Source of the DNA: Terrisporobacter sp.
Lineage (GTDB): Bacteria; Bacillota_A; Clostridia; Peptostreptococcales; Peptostreptococcaceae
Direction: 5' to 3'
Assembly (NCBI GenBank): GCA_029851945.1
Contig: JARKUZ010000064.1
Location: 1 to 57,362 of the forward strand
Length of the DNA: 57,362 nucleotides
This document shows positions 7,679-16,910 of the stretch, piece by piece. The position numbers were made by a program, and so were the translations under genes. The stretch's first letter is position 1; each line of letters begins with the position of its first letter. Under the pieces are notes generated by a model, which was not told the DNA's origin, made no database searches, and saw only the letters and a program-made list of their open reading frames with translations.

Positions 7679-10319
7679 GAGAAATAAAGAAAATAAAATA
7701 TTATTTTTAATAATAAACATAATATTTTTGGTATTTTTAATTTTTCCTGTAATAGTTCTTTTATCAAAATCTTTTATGTATAAAGGCGTTATTGGATTTG
7801 AAAATTATAAAAATATCATTTTAAGTGAAAGTTTTATACAGTGTTTGAAAAATAGTTTTGTAGTTTCCATTTGTACTGCGCTACTTACTACATTCATTGC
7901 TTTTATACTTGTATATAGTATTAACAATACTAATATAAATAAAAATTTAAAATCAGTCATAAAGAATATCACTATTCTTCCAATGTTACTTCCAACTATT
8001 ACATATGGATTTGCAATTATATATTCTTTTGGAAAGCAAGGTTTAATAACTAAATTATTTGGATTTGAATTATTTAATATATATGGATTCAACGGATTAT
8101 TATTAGGATACACAATTTATACATTGCCGATAACTTTTTTACTAATAGATAATACTTTTAAATATATTGATAAAAAGTTTATTGTAGTTTCTAAAGTGAT
8201 GGGAGATAAACCGTTAAAAACTTTTTATACAGCAACATTAAAACCTTTAATAGGAACTTTAGCAGGAGCATTTATACAATCTTTTTTCTTAAGTTTCACA
8301 GATTTTGGTATACCTGCTGCTGTGGGAGGAAGTTATGGTGTGGTAGCAACATCCTTATATAGTGAAATGTTGGGGTCTGTGCCAAATTTTAATAATGGTG
8401 CATCCATAGCAATGATAATGCTTTTACCATCAGTTCTTGGAATATTTGCTCTTAAATATTTAGAGAAATACAACTTTAGATATAATAAAATATCGCAAAT
8501 TGAAATAAGTAAAAATAAAATTAGAGATATTATATTAGGAATAATATCCACTTTAATAATGATGATAATTTTATCAATATTTGCAGTAATATTTGTTGTA
8601 CCTTTTGTAAATAGATGGCCTTACGATACCAGCTTTACTTTAAATAATATTAGCAATATTTTAAGTTCATCAACATTAAAAGGTATATACATTAATTCTT
8701 TATTAGTAGGAATATTAACAGCCATATTTGGAACTTTTATAGCTTACTGTTCAGCATTAGTAACTTGCAGAAGTAGTATTAATAATAAGTTTAAATCAAT
8801 AATTAAATCCATATCTCTTATTACAAATACAATTCCAGGAATGGTGCTAGGTATTGCATTCTTACTTGCTTTCAGTGGAACGAGTATACAAAATACTTTC
8901 TTAATAATAATAGTTTGTAACATAGTTCACTTTTTCTCAACTCCATATTTAATGATGGAAAACTCTTTAAGTAAGATGAATAATTCATTTGAAACTACAG
9001 CAAAGCTATTAGGAGATAGCTATTTAAAAACAATAGTTAGGATTATAACTCCAAATGTAAAGTCAACTTTACTAGAAGTATTTAGTTACTACTTTACAAA
9101 TTCCATGGTAACTATAAGTGCTGTGATATTTTTAACAAGTGCTAAAACTATGGTAATTACAACTAAAATAAAAGAACTTCAACATTATGCTAAGTTTGAT
9201 GAAATATTTGTTTTATCAATACTTATACTAGTGACAAATTTAGTAGCAAAGTTAATTTTTTATTTGTTAACACATGGAAATAAAATTAAAGAAGTTTTAG
9301 AAAAATTAAAAATTAAAGAAGAAAAACAAATGAAACTAAAGTCAAAAATTGCTATTGGATTATGTTCAGCACTAATTATAATTGGTTTTATAGGAGGAGG
9401 CTCGTCTACTAAAGGTGATGAAGTTGTAATTTATTCTAATGCAGATGAAGAAGTTATTATAGCAATGACAAATGCTCTTAATAAAAATGGATACAAAGGA
9501 AAGTATATTATTCAATCATTTGGAACATCTGAACTTGGTGGAAAGCTTTTGGCAGAAGGTAAAGATGTGGAAGCTGATTTAGTTACTATGAGTTCATATT
9601 ATATAGACGAGGCTCAAAAGAAAAATAATATGTTCTCAGACTTAGAATTTGAGACAAAGCCATTACAAGAGTATGCTTCTTATCAGACACCAATTACAGC
9701 GCTACAAGGATCAATAATTGTTAATACTAAAGTACTAAAAGAAAATAACTTACAGCCACCTAAAACTTTGAAAGATTTAGCTAATCAAAAATATGAAGGA
9801 TTAATATCTATACCAGATATAACTGGTTCTTCTACCGGATGGTTATTAATACAAGGATTAATGAATGGATACTCAGAAGATGAAGCTGAAGATATAATGA
9901 CTAAAGTAATAAAAAATGCAGGTCCTCATCTTGAATCTTCTGGATCTGCTCCAATAAAGAAAGTAAGAGCAGGGGAAGTTGCCATAGCATTTGGACTTAG
10001 ACACCAAGCTTTGCAAGATAAAGAAGATGGATTACCAATTGATTATATAGATCCAATAGAAGGAAATTATCAACTACCAGAGTCTATAGCAGTAATAGAT
10101 AAAGAAGATGATAAAAAAGAAAAGTTAGCTATGGATATAGCTAAGTGTATAGTTGAAAACTCAAGAGAAGAAATACTTAATAAATATCAAACCGTTTTAT
10201 ATGAAGGTGAAAAAATTGATTTAACTATAGCTGCTAAGTATCCAAAAGAGTATAAAGAAAAATTAACCATGTCTTTATTAGAAAAACATAAAGATTTTTC
10301 AGAAAGTTGTAAAAAGTAA
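7671..10319 (+). CDS. 2-aminoethylphosphonate ABC permease fused to its solute-binding protein
   Basis: 882 residues from ATG 7671 (GGAGG at 7661-7665). Residues 1-550 hold about 12 transmembrane helices in two tandem permease domains, each with an EAA-like loop ('V-S-K-V-M-G-D-K-P-L-K-T' and 'T-A-K-L-L-G-D-S-Y-L-K-T'). Near residue 554 a second signal-like segment begins (M-K-L-K-S-K-I-A-I-G-L), followed by a type 2 periplasmic binding fold: 'V-V-I-Y-S-N-A-D-E-E-V', 'I-P-D-I-T-G-S-S-T-G-W'. The lipobox position reads G-G-G-S-S, without Cys. The binding domain would therefore be tethered by a helix. No stop codon or good internal ribosome site separates the halves. Confidence 0.82.
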   Translation: MLKRNKENKILFLIINIIFLVFLIFPVIVLLSKSFMYKGVIGFENYKNIILSESFIQCLKNSFVVSICTALLTTFIAFILVYSINNTNINKNLKSVIKNITILPMLLPTITYGFAIIYSFGKQGLITKLFGFELFNIYGFNGLLLGYTIYTLPITFLLIDNTFKYIDKKFIVVSKVMGDKPLKTFYTATLKPLIGTLAGAFIQSFFLSFTDFGIPAAVGGSYGVVATSLYSEMLGSVPNFNNGASIAMIMLLPSVLGIFALKYLEKYNFRYNKISQIEISKNKIRDIILGIISTLIMMIILSIFAVIFVVPFVNRWPYDTSFTLNNISNILSSSTLKGIYINSLLVGILTAIFGTFIAYCSALVTCRSSINNKFKSIIKSISLITNTIPGMVLGIAFLLAFSGTSIQNTFLIIIVCNIVHFFSTPYLMMENSLSKMNNSFETTAKLLGDSYLKTIVRIITPNVKSTLLEVFSYYFTNSMVTISAVIFLTSAKTMVITTKIKELQHYAKFDEIFVLSILILVTNLVAKLIFYLLTHGNKIKEVLEKLKIKEEKQMKLKSKIAIGLCSALIIIGFIGGGSSTKGDEVVIYSNADEEVIIAMTNALNKNGYKGKYIIQSFGTSELGGKLLAEGKDVEADLVTMSSYYIDEAQKKNNMFSDLEFETKPLQEYASYQTPITALQGSIIVNTKVLKENNLQPPKTLKDLANQKYEGLISIPDITGSSTGWLLIQGLMNGYSEDEAEDIMTKVIKNAGPHLESSGSAPIKKVRAGEVAIAFGLRHQALQDKEDGLPIDYIDPIEGNYQLPESIAVIDKEDDKKEKLAMDIAKCIVENSREEILNKYQTVLYEGEKIDLTIAAKYPKEYKEKLTMSLLEKHKDFSESCKK

Positions 10320-10373
10320 TTTTTAATATAAATAATACAAAACTAATATTTTGATTAATAAGGGAGATTGATT

Positions 10374-11465
10374 ATGAAAAATTATAAATTATTAACACCA
10401 GGACCTTTAACTACAACAGATTCAGTTAAAAAAGAAATGTTATTTGACCATTGTACATGGGATGATGATTACAAATTAATAACACAAAAAATAAGAAAAC
10501 AGCTTCTAGATTTAGGTCATGTAAGTGAAGAGAAATATACAACAGTTCTTATGCAAGGTAGTGGAACTTTTGGAGTAGAGTCAGTTATATCAAGTATTAT
10601 AGGTAAAGATGATAAATGCTTATTTATAGTAAATGGAGCTTATGGTGAAAGAATGGTTACAATGGCTAAGTATCATGATATAAATTATACTGAAATTAAA
10701 CAAGAATATGATGCATTACCAGACTTAAACTTAATAGAAGAAACTTTAAAATATGACGAAAAAATAACTCATGTTATGATGGTTCACTGTGAGACTACTA
10801 CTGGAATATTAAATGATATAAAATCAGTAGGAGCTTTATCTAAAAAATATAATAAAACATTTATGGTAGATGCTATGAGTAGTTTTGGTGGAGTGGATAT
10901 AGATATTAATGATTATAATATAGATTTCTTAATAAGTAGCTCTAATAAATGTATACAAGGCGTTCCAGGATTTTCATTTATAATTGCAATCAAAGAAAAA
11001 CTTATAAATAGTAAAGGAAAAGCTAGGAGTTTATCACTAGATTTATATGATCAGTGGATGGGTATGGACAAGGATGGTAAATGGAGATTTACATCACCAA
11101 CTCATGTAGTATTAGCATTTTCTAAAGCTTTAGATGAATTAATTGAAGAGGGTGGAGTAAAAGCTAGATTTGAAAGATATTCAAATAATAATAAATTATT
11201 AAGACAAAGAATGAAAGAAATAGGTATAAATTCATACTTGAAGGAAGAACTTCAATCACCAATAATAACAACATTTATATTAGAAGATAATAAATTTACT
11301 TTTAAAGAAATGTATGATTATATAAAGGAAAGAGGATTCGCAATATATCCAGGAAAATTAACGAAAGTGGATACATTTAGACTAGGTAATATTGGAGAGA
11401 TATACGAAGAAGATATAAATAATTTATGTGATATATTTACAGATTTTTTAAAGGAGGAAAGATAA
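10374..11465 (+). CDS. phnW: 2-aminoethylphosphonate:pyruvate aminotransferase
   Basis: About 363 residues from ATG 10374 (GGGAG at 10362-10366, 7-base spacing; an in-frame TTG at 10368 is too close). A class V PLP aminotransferase, beginning 'L-L-T-P-G-P-L-T-T' and with PLP lysine in 'S-S-S-N-K-C-I-Q-G' (Lys192, near Lys194 of the Salmonella enzyme). It transfers the amino group of 2-aminoethylphosphonate to pyruvate, giving phosphonoacetaldehyde and alanine. The stop is directly followed by phnX, so the pair is coupled. Confidence 0.93.
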   Translation: MKNYKLLTPGPLTTTDSVKKEMLFDHCTWDDDYKLITQKIRKQLLDLGHVSEEKYTTVLMQGSGTFGVESVISSIIGKDDKCLFIVNGAYGERMVTMAKYHDINYTEIKQEYDALPDLNLIEETLKYDEKITHVMMVHCETTTGILNDIKSVGALSKKYNKTFMVDAMSSFGGVDIDINDYNIDFLISSSNKCIQGVPGFSFIIAIKEKLINSKGKARSLSLDLYDQWMGMDKDGKWRFTSPTHVVLAFSKALDELIEEGGVKARFERYSNNNKLLRQRMKEIGINSYLKEELQSPIITTFILEDNKFTFKEMYDYIKERGFAIYPGKLTKVDTFRLGNIGEIYEEDINNLCDIFTDFLKEER

Positions 11466-11466
11466 T

Positions 11467-12258
11467 ATGAGGAATATAGAAGCAGTAATATTTGATTGGG
11501 CAGGTACAACAGTAGATTATGGATGTTTTGCACCGGTAAGAGCATTTATAGAAGTATTTGAAGAGTATGGAATAAGTCCTACAATAGATGAAACAAGAAA
11601 ACCTATGGGAATGTTAAAATGGGATCATATAAAAACTATGATGAGTATGCCAAGAATAAATGAACTTTGGATAGCTAAATATGGTAGAAATTTTACAGAT
11701 GAAGACATAGATGAAATGCATGAAAAGTTTACAGATAAATTAATGGGCATATTACATAACTATGGAAATCCTAAGCCACATGTAGTTGAGACTATTGAAA
11801 AGTTGAGAGAAAGAAATATAAAAATAGGATCAACAACAGGATATACAGATGAGATGATGTCAATAGTAACTAAAGCTGCCAAAGAACAAGGCTACGAACC
11901 AGATTGCTGGTTTAGTCCAAATTCAACTAAAAATGTAGGTAGACCTTATCCATTTATGATATTTAAAAATATGGAAGAGCTTAAAGTTTCTTCAATACAA
12001 AATGTAATTAAGGTGGGAGATACAATATCAGATATACTAGAAGGAAAAAATGCTGGAGTATTAACTGTGGGAATAATAGAAGGAAGTTCTGAAATGGCTT
12101 TAACTGAAGAAGAGTATACAGCTCTATCTGATGAAGAAAGAAGAAGTGAAATAGACAAAATAACTAAGAGATACAAAGAAGTTGGAGCTGATTTTGTAAT
12201 AATGAATATGAAGGAATTAGTTAATTTAGTGGACTTTGTTAATGGATATGATAATTAA
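11467..12258 (+). CDS. phnX: Phosphonoacetaldehyde hydrolase (phosphonatase)
   Basis: 263 residues, ATG after AAGGAGG. A HAD-superfamily enzyme: motif 1 'V-I-F-D-W-A-G-T-T-V-D' gives nucleophile Asp10, the cap-domain 'M-G-M-L-K-W-D-H' gives the Schiff-base Lys51 (Lys53 in Bacillus cereus), and 'V-G-D-T-I-S-D-I' gives the acidic motif 4. It cleaves the C-P bond to acetaldehyde and phosphate, completing the PhnW pathway. It is the last gene of the operon, followed by a terminator. Confidence 0.95.
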   Translation: MRNIEAVIFDWAGTTVDYGCFAPVRAFIEVFEEYGISPTIDETRKPMGMLKWDHIKTMMSMPRINELWIAKYGRNFTDEDIDEMHEKFTDKLMGILHNYGNPKPHVVETIEKLRERNIKIGSTTGYTDEMMSIVTKAAKEQGYEPDCWFSPNSTKNVGRPYPFMIFKNMEELKVSSIQNVIKVGDTISDILEGKNAGVLTVGIIEGSSEMALTEEEYTALSDEERRSEIDKITKRYKEVGADFVIMNMKELVNLVDFVNGYDN

Positions 12259-12269
12259 TAAATTAATCA

Positions 12270-12321
12270 AAGGAGCTGTCCCAGGAGCAATTAAAAATTG
12301 TCCTGTGATAGCTCCTTTTTT
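12270..12321 (+). terminator. Terminator of the phosphonate operon
   Basis: AGGAGCT and AGCTCCT outer arms with an inner CAGGA/TCCTG helix, then a T-run. A strong intrinsic terminator. Confidence 0.85.
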
Positions 12322-12453
12322 ACATACAAGGAAATTATATTGAATTTGCGACTGTGGAAAACTCCTAGATTAAAGCATTATCAATGTGTTTGGGAAGTTG
12401 CAAAGACGTAAATTTTGAGCAGCGGGCAAAGCCGTTGGCGACATGAAGTGGAA

Positions 12454-12488
12454 CGCCCACGCAGTGGCTTAAGCGAAGTGAATTTTTT
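12454..12488 (+). repeat. 35-bp dispersed intergenic repeat, copy 1
   Basis: This stretch recurs at 17936-17970 with one difference out of 35 (T versus C at base 26). It is GC-richer than its surroundings and contains a CCAC-GCA-GTGG hairpin, ending GCGAAG, a pyrimidine, then GAATTTTTT. Around this copy about 60 bases of similarly GC-rich DNA (12420-12453) extend upstream without a match in the second copy. It is probably a short intergenic repeat family. Confidence 0.7.
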
Positions 12489-12511
12489 ATAAATAATTCA
12501 TCAAAAAATTA

Positions 12512-12540
12512 TTGACTTTTATGGATTACAAATGTAAGCT
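12512..12540 (+). promoter_or_regulatory. Promoter of the blaI-like operon
   Basis: A -35 box TTGACT (12512-12517) and weak -10 TAAGCT (12535-12540) with 17-base spacing. The first BlaI-type operator lies within the spacer and touches the -10, as expected for direct repression. Confidence 0.55.
12526..12537 (+). promoter_or_regulatory. BlaI/MecI-type operator 1
   Basis: TTACA-AA-TGTAA, a perfect half-site pair matching the TACA/TGTA dyad of BlaI/MecI operators. It overlaps the -10 region of the promoter. Confidence 0.75.
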
Positions 12541-12552
12541 TAAAAAGGAGGA

Positions 12553-12564
12553 TTACAGTTGTAA
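12553..12564 (+). promoter_or_regulatory. BlaI/MecI-type operator 2
   Basis: TTACA-GT-TGTAA, 27 bases downstream of the first dyad and 20 bases before the repressor start. Two such dyads in the leader are typical of bla/mec control regions. Confidence 0.75.
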
Positions 12565-12584
12565 GTTTAAATGGGAGGTTTAAA

Positions 12585-12950
12585 ATGAAACAAAATATTT
12601 CGGAATCAGAATTAGAAGTTATGAAAATATTATGGAAGACGAATAAAGCTACCAGTTCTGAAATTATAGAATTATTAAAAGATAAGACTGAGTGGAAGCC
12701 AAAGACTATACAAACTCTTATTACAAGACTTGTATCAAAGGAATTTGTAAATGTTGATAAGAGTAATAAAAAATCTTATATATATAGCCCTAATATTTGT
12801 GAAAGAGAATATAAGAACTATGCTAGTAAATCATTTTTGGAAAAGTTATATAATGGATCTATAAATAAAATGGTATTAAGTTTTGTTAAGGATAAAAAAT
12901 TATCTAAAGAAGAGATAGAAGAGCTAAAAGATATATTAAGAGATGAATAA
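12585..12950 (+). CDS. BlaI/MecI-family repressor
   Basis: 121 residues, ATG after GGGAGG. A winged-helix domain (1-75): 'I-S-E-S-E-L-E-V-M-K-I-L-W' start and 'W-K-P-K-T-I-Q-T-L-I-T-R-L-V-S-K' recognition helix, both diagnostic of the Penicillinase_R family. The C-terminal helical part dimerises and in relatives carries the protease-sensitive site. Two TTACA-N2-TGTAA dyads upstream indicate autorepression. The M56 sensor follows after 14 bases. Confidence 0.9.
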   Translation: MKQNISESELEVMKILWKTNKATSSEIIELLKDKTEWKPKTIQTLITRLVSKEFVNVDKSNKKSYIYSPNICEREYKNYASKSFLEKLYNGSINKMVLSFVKDKKLSKEEIEELKDILRDE

Positions 12951-12964
12951 AAAAGAGGTGGAGT

Positions 12965-14797
12965 ATGTCAAATTTATGGAGCTATATATTAAGTTCTACT
13001 ATTTATGGCAGTATTACGGGAGTTGTAATACTAATTATAAAAAAGTTATTGGAAAATAGGATAAACAAGAAGTATACACATCTGTTATGGATGATATTAA
13101 TAATTAAGCTTATCATGCCCTTTGGACCAGAAAGTCATATAAGTTTATTTAACAAAATACCTGTAAAAATTAATCAATTCTCTAGCATGAGTGAAATTAG
13201 TACTTTTGATGGAGAAAGAAATTATTATGAAGGTAGTATCAGTGAAAATTTATCACAAGAAGAAAATATGATAAGTGAAAACTATAATAGTAATATTAGT
13301 TTTGATAGAAACGAAGATAGTATAGATACTTTTTCTAAAATAATACCAAGTATTTGGATAAGTGGTGTGGTTATATCTTTAATCACTTATGCAACAATTT
13401 ATTTATATTTTATAAGAAATATTAGAAAAAAAGAAAAAATTGTCTACATACACTTGGAAAGAGTTTTAGATACTTGTAAAGAAAAGCTAAATATAAAAAG
13501 AAAAATTCATATTGTAATAGATGATACAATAAATTCACCATCTTTGATAGGAATTTTTAAAATTAGAATTATTTTGCCAAGTAACTTAATCAATTTAAGC
13601 GAAGAAGAGTTAAAACATATATTTCTACATGAACTATGTCATTACAAAAGCAAAGATACTATAGTAGATAATATATTAATATTTTTACAATGTATACACT
13701 GGTTCAATCCTCTAATAATGTACTTATTTAAACAGATTAGAAATGATATGGAGATGGCTTGTGATGAGAGAGTTTTATCCATTCTAAATGAAAAGCATCA
13801 TAATGAATATGGACTTACTATGCTTACTGTACTAGAAAAAGCTAATTTTAATAAAAGATTTTCTATAGGATTAAATATGGCAGATGATAAAAATACTATA
13901 AAAAAGAGGGTGGAGCTTATTAAAAATTCAAAGTATTTTTCAAGTAAAAAGAAGATATTCACTATAACAGGAATGGTTTGTTTAATTATAATGGGAGGAA
14001 TACTTCTTACTAGTAGAATACCTTTAGATGATAAAAATAATGTCAATTTTGAATATGATCAAATTTCAAGTGACAATTTGGATGATGCTATTTCAGAAGT
14101 GATAATAGAGAATTATTTAGATGTTCTTGAAGGTGAGTTTCCAGTTGAGAGCCATGAAATATTAGGTAAGAAGGCAGATGAAAATTTTATAGAAGTATAT
14201 ATAATGAGTACATATGGTATTTATGAATTTCAAAATGATGTATTTAACTTAATAACAGGTGTGTCTAATATTCCTATGAAAATAAAGTTCTCTAAAAATA
14301 AAGACAAAGAAAATTTAAAAAATAATATTAAGTATCGTTGTTTAGATAGCAAAACAGCTGAAGATGGAGCTTTGTTTGAAGACTCATTATATGAAATGTT
14401 TCCTAAGAGAGAAGCACTACAGGCATTAAATAATAGTATGAATGAGAATTTTTCTAAAAAGTTACTAGAAGATATTAATAAACAGGCAAAATCTTATGTA
14501 GATAGTTTGGGAAGAGAATCTGAAGTTACATATAGTTATGCTCCAAAAGAGGAATTAAGTGATGAAATATTAAGTGCTATGTCAGGGAATGAAGAATTAT
14601 ATAAATTTCCACAGTATATAGGTAATAGAGAAGTTATTGAAAATGGGGAAAGATATACCTATGAAACTGAATATGATGAAAAAACAGGAATTTTAAGTTT
14701 TTATAAATATAAGAGTGATAAAGAAAAATCTGATATAATTCAATATAAATTTAGTGAAAATAATATTAAAAGATTAGAAAACAATGACTTTTATTAA
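12965..14797 (+). CDS. BlaR1/MecR1-like M56 membrane metalloprotease sensor
   Basis: 610 residues, GTG-less ATG start after GAGGTGG. Three N-terminal transmembrane helices, a zinc protease site HELCH starting at His222, and a fourth helix near 335-350 frame an M56 peptidase. In BlaR1 the extracellular C-terminus is a penicillin-binding domain with SxxK and KTG motifs. Here the roughly 260-residue C-terminal part is Asp/Glu/Lys-rich, shows no SxxK-KTG set, and is not recognised. It probably cleaves the BlaI-like repressor in response to an unknown envelope signal. No beta-lactamase gene is adjacent. Confidence 0.85.
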   Translation: MSNLWSYILSSTIYGSITGVVILIIKKLLENRINKKYTHLLWMILIIKLIMPFGPESHISLFNKIPVKINQFSSMSEISTFDGERNYYEGSISENLSQEENMISENYNSNISFDRNEDSIDTFSKIIPSIWISGVVISLITYATIYLYFIRNIRKKEKIVYIHLERVLDTCKEKLNIKRKIHIVIDDTINSPSLIGIFKIRIILPSNLINLSEEELKHIFLHELCHYKSKDTIVDNILIFLQCIHWFNPLIMYLFKQIRNDMEMACDERVLSILNEKHHNEYGLTMLTVLEKANFNKRFSIGLNMADDKNTIKKRVELIKNSKYFSSKKKIFTITGMVCLIIMGGILLTSRIPLDDKNNVNFEYDQISSDNLDDAISEVIIENYLDVLEGEFPVESHEILGKKADENFIEVYIMSTYGIYEFQNDVFNLITGVSNIPMKIKFSKNKDKENLKNNIKYRCLDSKTAEDGALFEDSLYEMFPKREALQALNNSMNENFSKKLLEDINKQAKSYVDSLGRESEVTYSYAPKEELSDEILSAMSGNEELYKFPQYIGNREVIENGERYTYETEYDEKTGILSFYKYKSDKEKSDIIQYKFSENNIKRLENNDFY

Positions 14798-14919
14798 ATA
14801 TATTAAAAAGATTATATATAAATTAAATTGAAAAATTTATAATTACACTAATGAAATTCCATATTTAAGCTATAATTATTGTATTAAAAATATATAAGAA
14901 TTATTAAAGGGGAGAATTT

Positions 14920-15420
14920 ATGGAAATAAGACAAGCAAATAAAAATGATTTGATAGAAATAGTAAACATAGAAAGTATTTGTTTTCCACCTGCAGAAGCA
15001 GCCAGTGAAAAATCTATATATGAAAGATTTGAAGTTTTTGGTGAAAACTTTTTAGTCGCAATAGAAGATAATAAAATTGTAGGTTTCATAAATGGGTGTA
15101 CTACAGAGAGGCCTATACTTGAAGATGAATTGTATTATGATGCTAAACTACATAATTCAAAGGGCAAGTATCAGACAGTGTTTGGTCTAGATGTTTTGCC
15201 ACAATATAGAAAACAAGGTATAGCTGGAAAGTTGCTAAGTGAATTTATAGAACTTTCTAAAAATCGTGGAAAACAAGGCATGGTTCTTACTTGCAAAGAT
15301 TATTTAATTAGTTATTATGCAAAGTTTGGATTTAAACATAATGGTATTTCTCAATCTTCTCATGGAGGAGTTAAGTGGAATGATATGGTATTGTTTTTTG
15401 ACGAACTTGTAAAAAAATAA
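14920..15420 (+). CDS. GNAT-family N-acetyltransferase
   Basis: 166 residues, ATG after AAGGGGAG. The GNAT fold is clear: 'I-R-Q-A-N-K-N-D' beta 1, 'F-L-V-A-I-E-D-N-K-I-V-G-F' beta 2-3, and the acetyl-CoA loop 'L-P-Q-Y-R-K-Q-G-I-A-G-K-L-L' (Q/R-x-x-G-x-G/A), followed by 'Y-A-K-F-G-F'. It resembles the AANAT-like bacterial subgroup. It stands alone and is convergent with the symporter gene. Acceptor substrate unknown. Confidence 0.85.
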   Translation: MEIRQANKNDLIEIVNIESICFPPAEAASEKSIYERFEVFGENFLVAIEDNKIVGFINGCTTERPILEDELYYDAKLHNSKGKYQTVFGLDVLPQYRKQGIAGKLLSEFIELSKNRGKQGMVLTCKDYLISYYAKFGFKHNGISQSSHGGVKWNDMVLFFDELVKK

Positions 15421-15468
15421 AAAAGAAGCTGTATTCAAATTATATTTTGAAACAGCTTCTTTTTTTTA
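15421..15468. terminator. Bidirectional terminator between acetyltransferase and symporter
   Basis: GAAGCTGT and ACAGCTTC arms with an inner ATTCAAA/TTTTGAA helix, A-run on the left and T-run on the right. It serves both convergent genes. Confidence 0.8.
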
Positions 15469-16815
15469 ATTATTATAGATACTTTCGTCTAAAGCATTTT
15501 CTGATTTTGCAACGTATACTGATGTTGCAGCATCCCCAACTACATTAAGAGAAGTAACTAACATTTCTACTGGACGGTTTATTGCTAGGATTAAAGAATA
15601 TGCAAGTATTGCAGCATCATTTTGATATCCCATACTTGTAAGTACAGTAAATAATATTATGGCACCTGCGCCAGGAGCTGCTGGAGTACCAATTGAAGCT
15701 ATTAAAGCTAATAATGCTATTAATGATATATTACCTATAGTTACATCATATCCAGCACTTGAAGCTATAAATATTGCAGCTATTACTTGCATTATAGCAG
15801 TACCATTCATATTTATTGTCATACCAAGCGGTAACGTAAATGAAGCTATATCCTTAGATACACCTAATTCTTCAGTCACAGTTTTAGTATTTAAAGGTAG
15901 AGTAGCTGCAGATGATGATGTTGAGAATCCGAATAGAGCTACTTTAGATATTTTCTTTACAAATACCATAGGATTTAATCTTGTTGCTAACATTATAAAT
16001 AATCCATAACCAAAAGTTAAGAATAGTAATAATGCAATAGTAGTAGTTAAAACATATGCAAGGGCTGGTTTTAAATGATCAATACCGTAGATTGCAAATG
16101 TTCTTGTTATAAGTACGAATATTGCTATTGGTCCAAATTTAGTTATTACGAAAGTTAAGAAAGTTGTTATTATTTTATTAACATCTTGCAATAATTTTTT
16201 TAATACTTGTATCTCATTACCTAAAGTATTTATACATAGACCGCAAACTACTGCTAAAAATACAACAGATAAAACTCTTCCATTATCAGTAAATACACCT
16301 GTAATGTTGTTAGGTATAGCTTGTACAAGTACAAGTAATGGGTTGCTTCCAGTACTTCCTTCACTAGAAGTAATATTAGCTATATTTACATTAAATAATC
16401 CTAATTTATGAGCCATAAGTCCAAAGATACCAGCTATTATTAATGCAAAGAATGAAGTAATTAAAAAACCAAATATAGTTTTATAAGAAATACGACCTAA
16501 TTTTCTAGTATCACTTATATGACATATAGCAAGAGCTATAGAAGTGAATACCATAGGTATAATTACTAATTGTAATGAATTTATAAATAGTTGACCTACT
16601 ATATAAAATAATCCTATTGCATTTGTTGCCTCTGGAGCACTTATATCTTGGAATAATAAATTATTTATTATTGTCCAAGTGTTGGCATTTCCATTTGAAA
16701 TTAAATTTTCTCTTAAAAAGATAAATAATGTTCCTAAAGTTAATCCTAATATTAAAGATATAACCATTTTAATAGCTAAGCTATTAGCTTTATTTTTTGT
16801 TGCTTTTACGTTCAT
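15466..16815 (-). CDS. Dicarboxylate/amino acid:cation symporter (DAACS), PyrR-controlled
   Basis: 449 residues, ATG 16815 with GGAGGAT upstream. About eight transmembrane helices plus the two re-entrant hairpins of the GltPh/DctA fold: the Ser-rich 'G-F-S-T-S-S-S-A-A-T-L-P', 'M-N-M-N-G-T-A-I' (NMDGT-like metal motif) and 'G-T-P-A-A-P-G-A-G' are all visible. It would import aspartate, glutamate, C4-dicarboxylates or related anions with Na+ or H+. The leader carries a PyrR-type attenuator, so the physiological substrate may feed pyrimidine synthesis (aspartate or orotate); this is an inference. Confidence 0.9.
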   Translation of the reverse strand: MNVKATKNKANSLAIKMVISLILGLTLGTLFIFLRENLISNGNANTWTIINNLLFQDISAPEATNAIGLFYIVGQLFINSLQLVIIPMVFTSIALAICHISDTRKLGRISYKTIFGFLITSFFALIIAGIFGLMAHKLGLFNVNIANITSSEGSTGSNPLLVLVQAIPNNITGVFTDNGRVLSVVFLAVVCGLCINTLGNEIQVLKKLLQDVNKIITTFLTFVITKFGPIAIFVLITRTFAIYGIDHLKPALAYVLTTTIALLLFLTFGYGLFIMLATRLNPMVFVKKISKVALFGFSTSSSAATLPLNTKTVTEELGVSKDIASFTLPLGMTINMNGTAIMQVIAAIFIASSAGYDVTIGNISLIALLALIASIGTPAAPGAGAIILFTVLTSMGYQNDAAILAYSLILAINRPVEMLVTSLNVVGDAATSVYVAKSENALDESIYNN

Positions 16816-16844
16816 AGTATCCTCCGATTTTTTAGTTTAGGACA

Positions 16845-16882
16845 CCAAAAAAGCCTTAATACCTAAAAAGATACTAAGGCTA
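16845..16882 (-). terminator. Attenuator terminator upstream of the symporter
   Basis: On the minus strand AGCCTTAGTATC pairs with GTATTAAGGCT (11 pairs including G-U) and is followed by TTTTTT, about 30 bases before the symporter start. A terminator inside a leader, before any gene, indicates transcription attenuation. Confidence 0.8.
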
Positions 16883-16910
16883 AAATACTATAATAATATT
16901 AAGTACATTT

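Noticed and set aside
15659..16009. Plus-strand ORF inside the symporter gene
   Set aside because: A shadow of the conserved symporter frame on the other strand, without a ribosome site.
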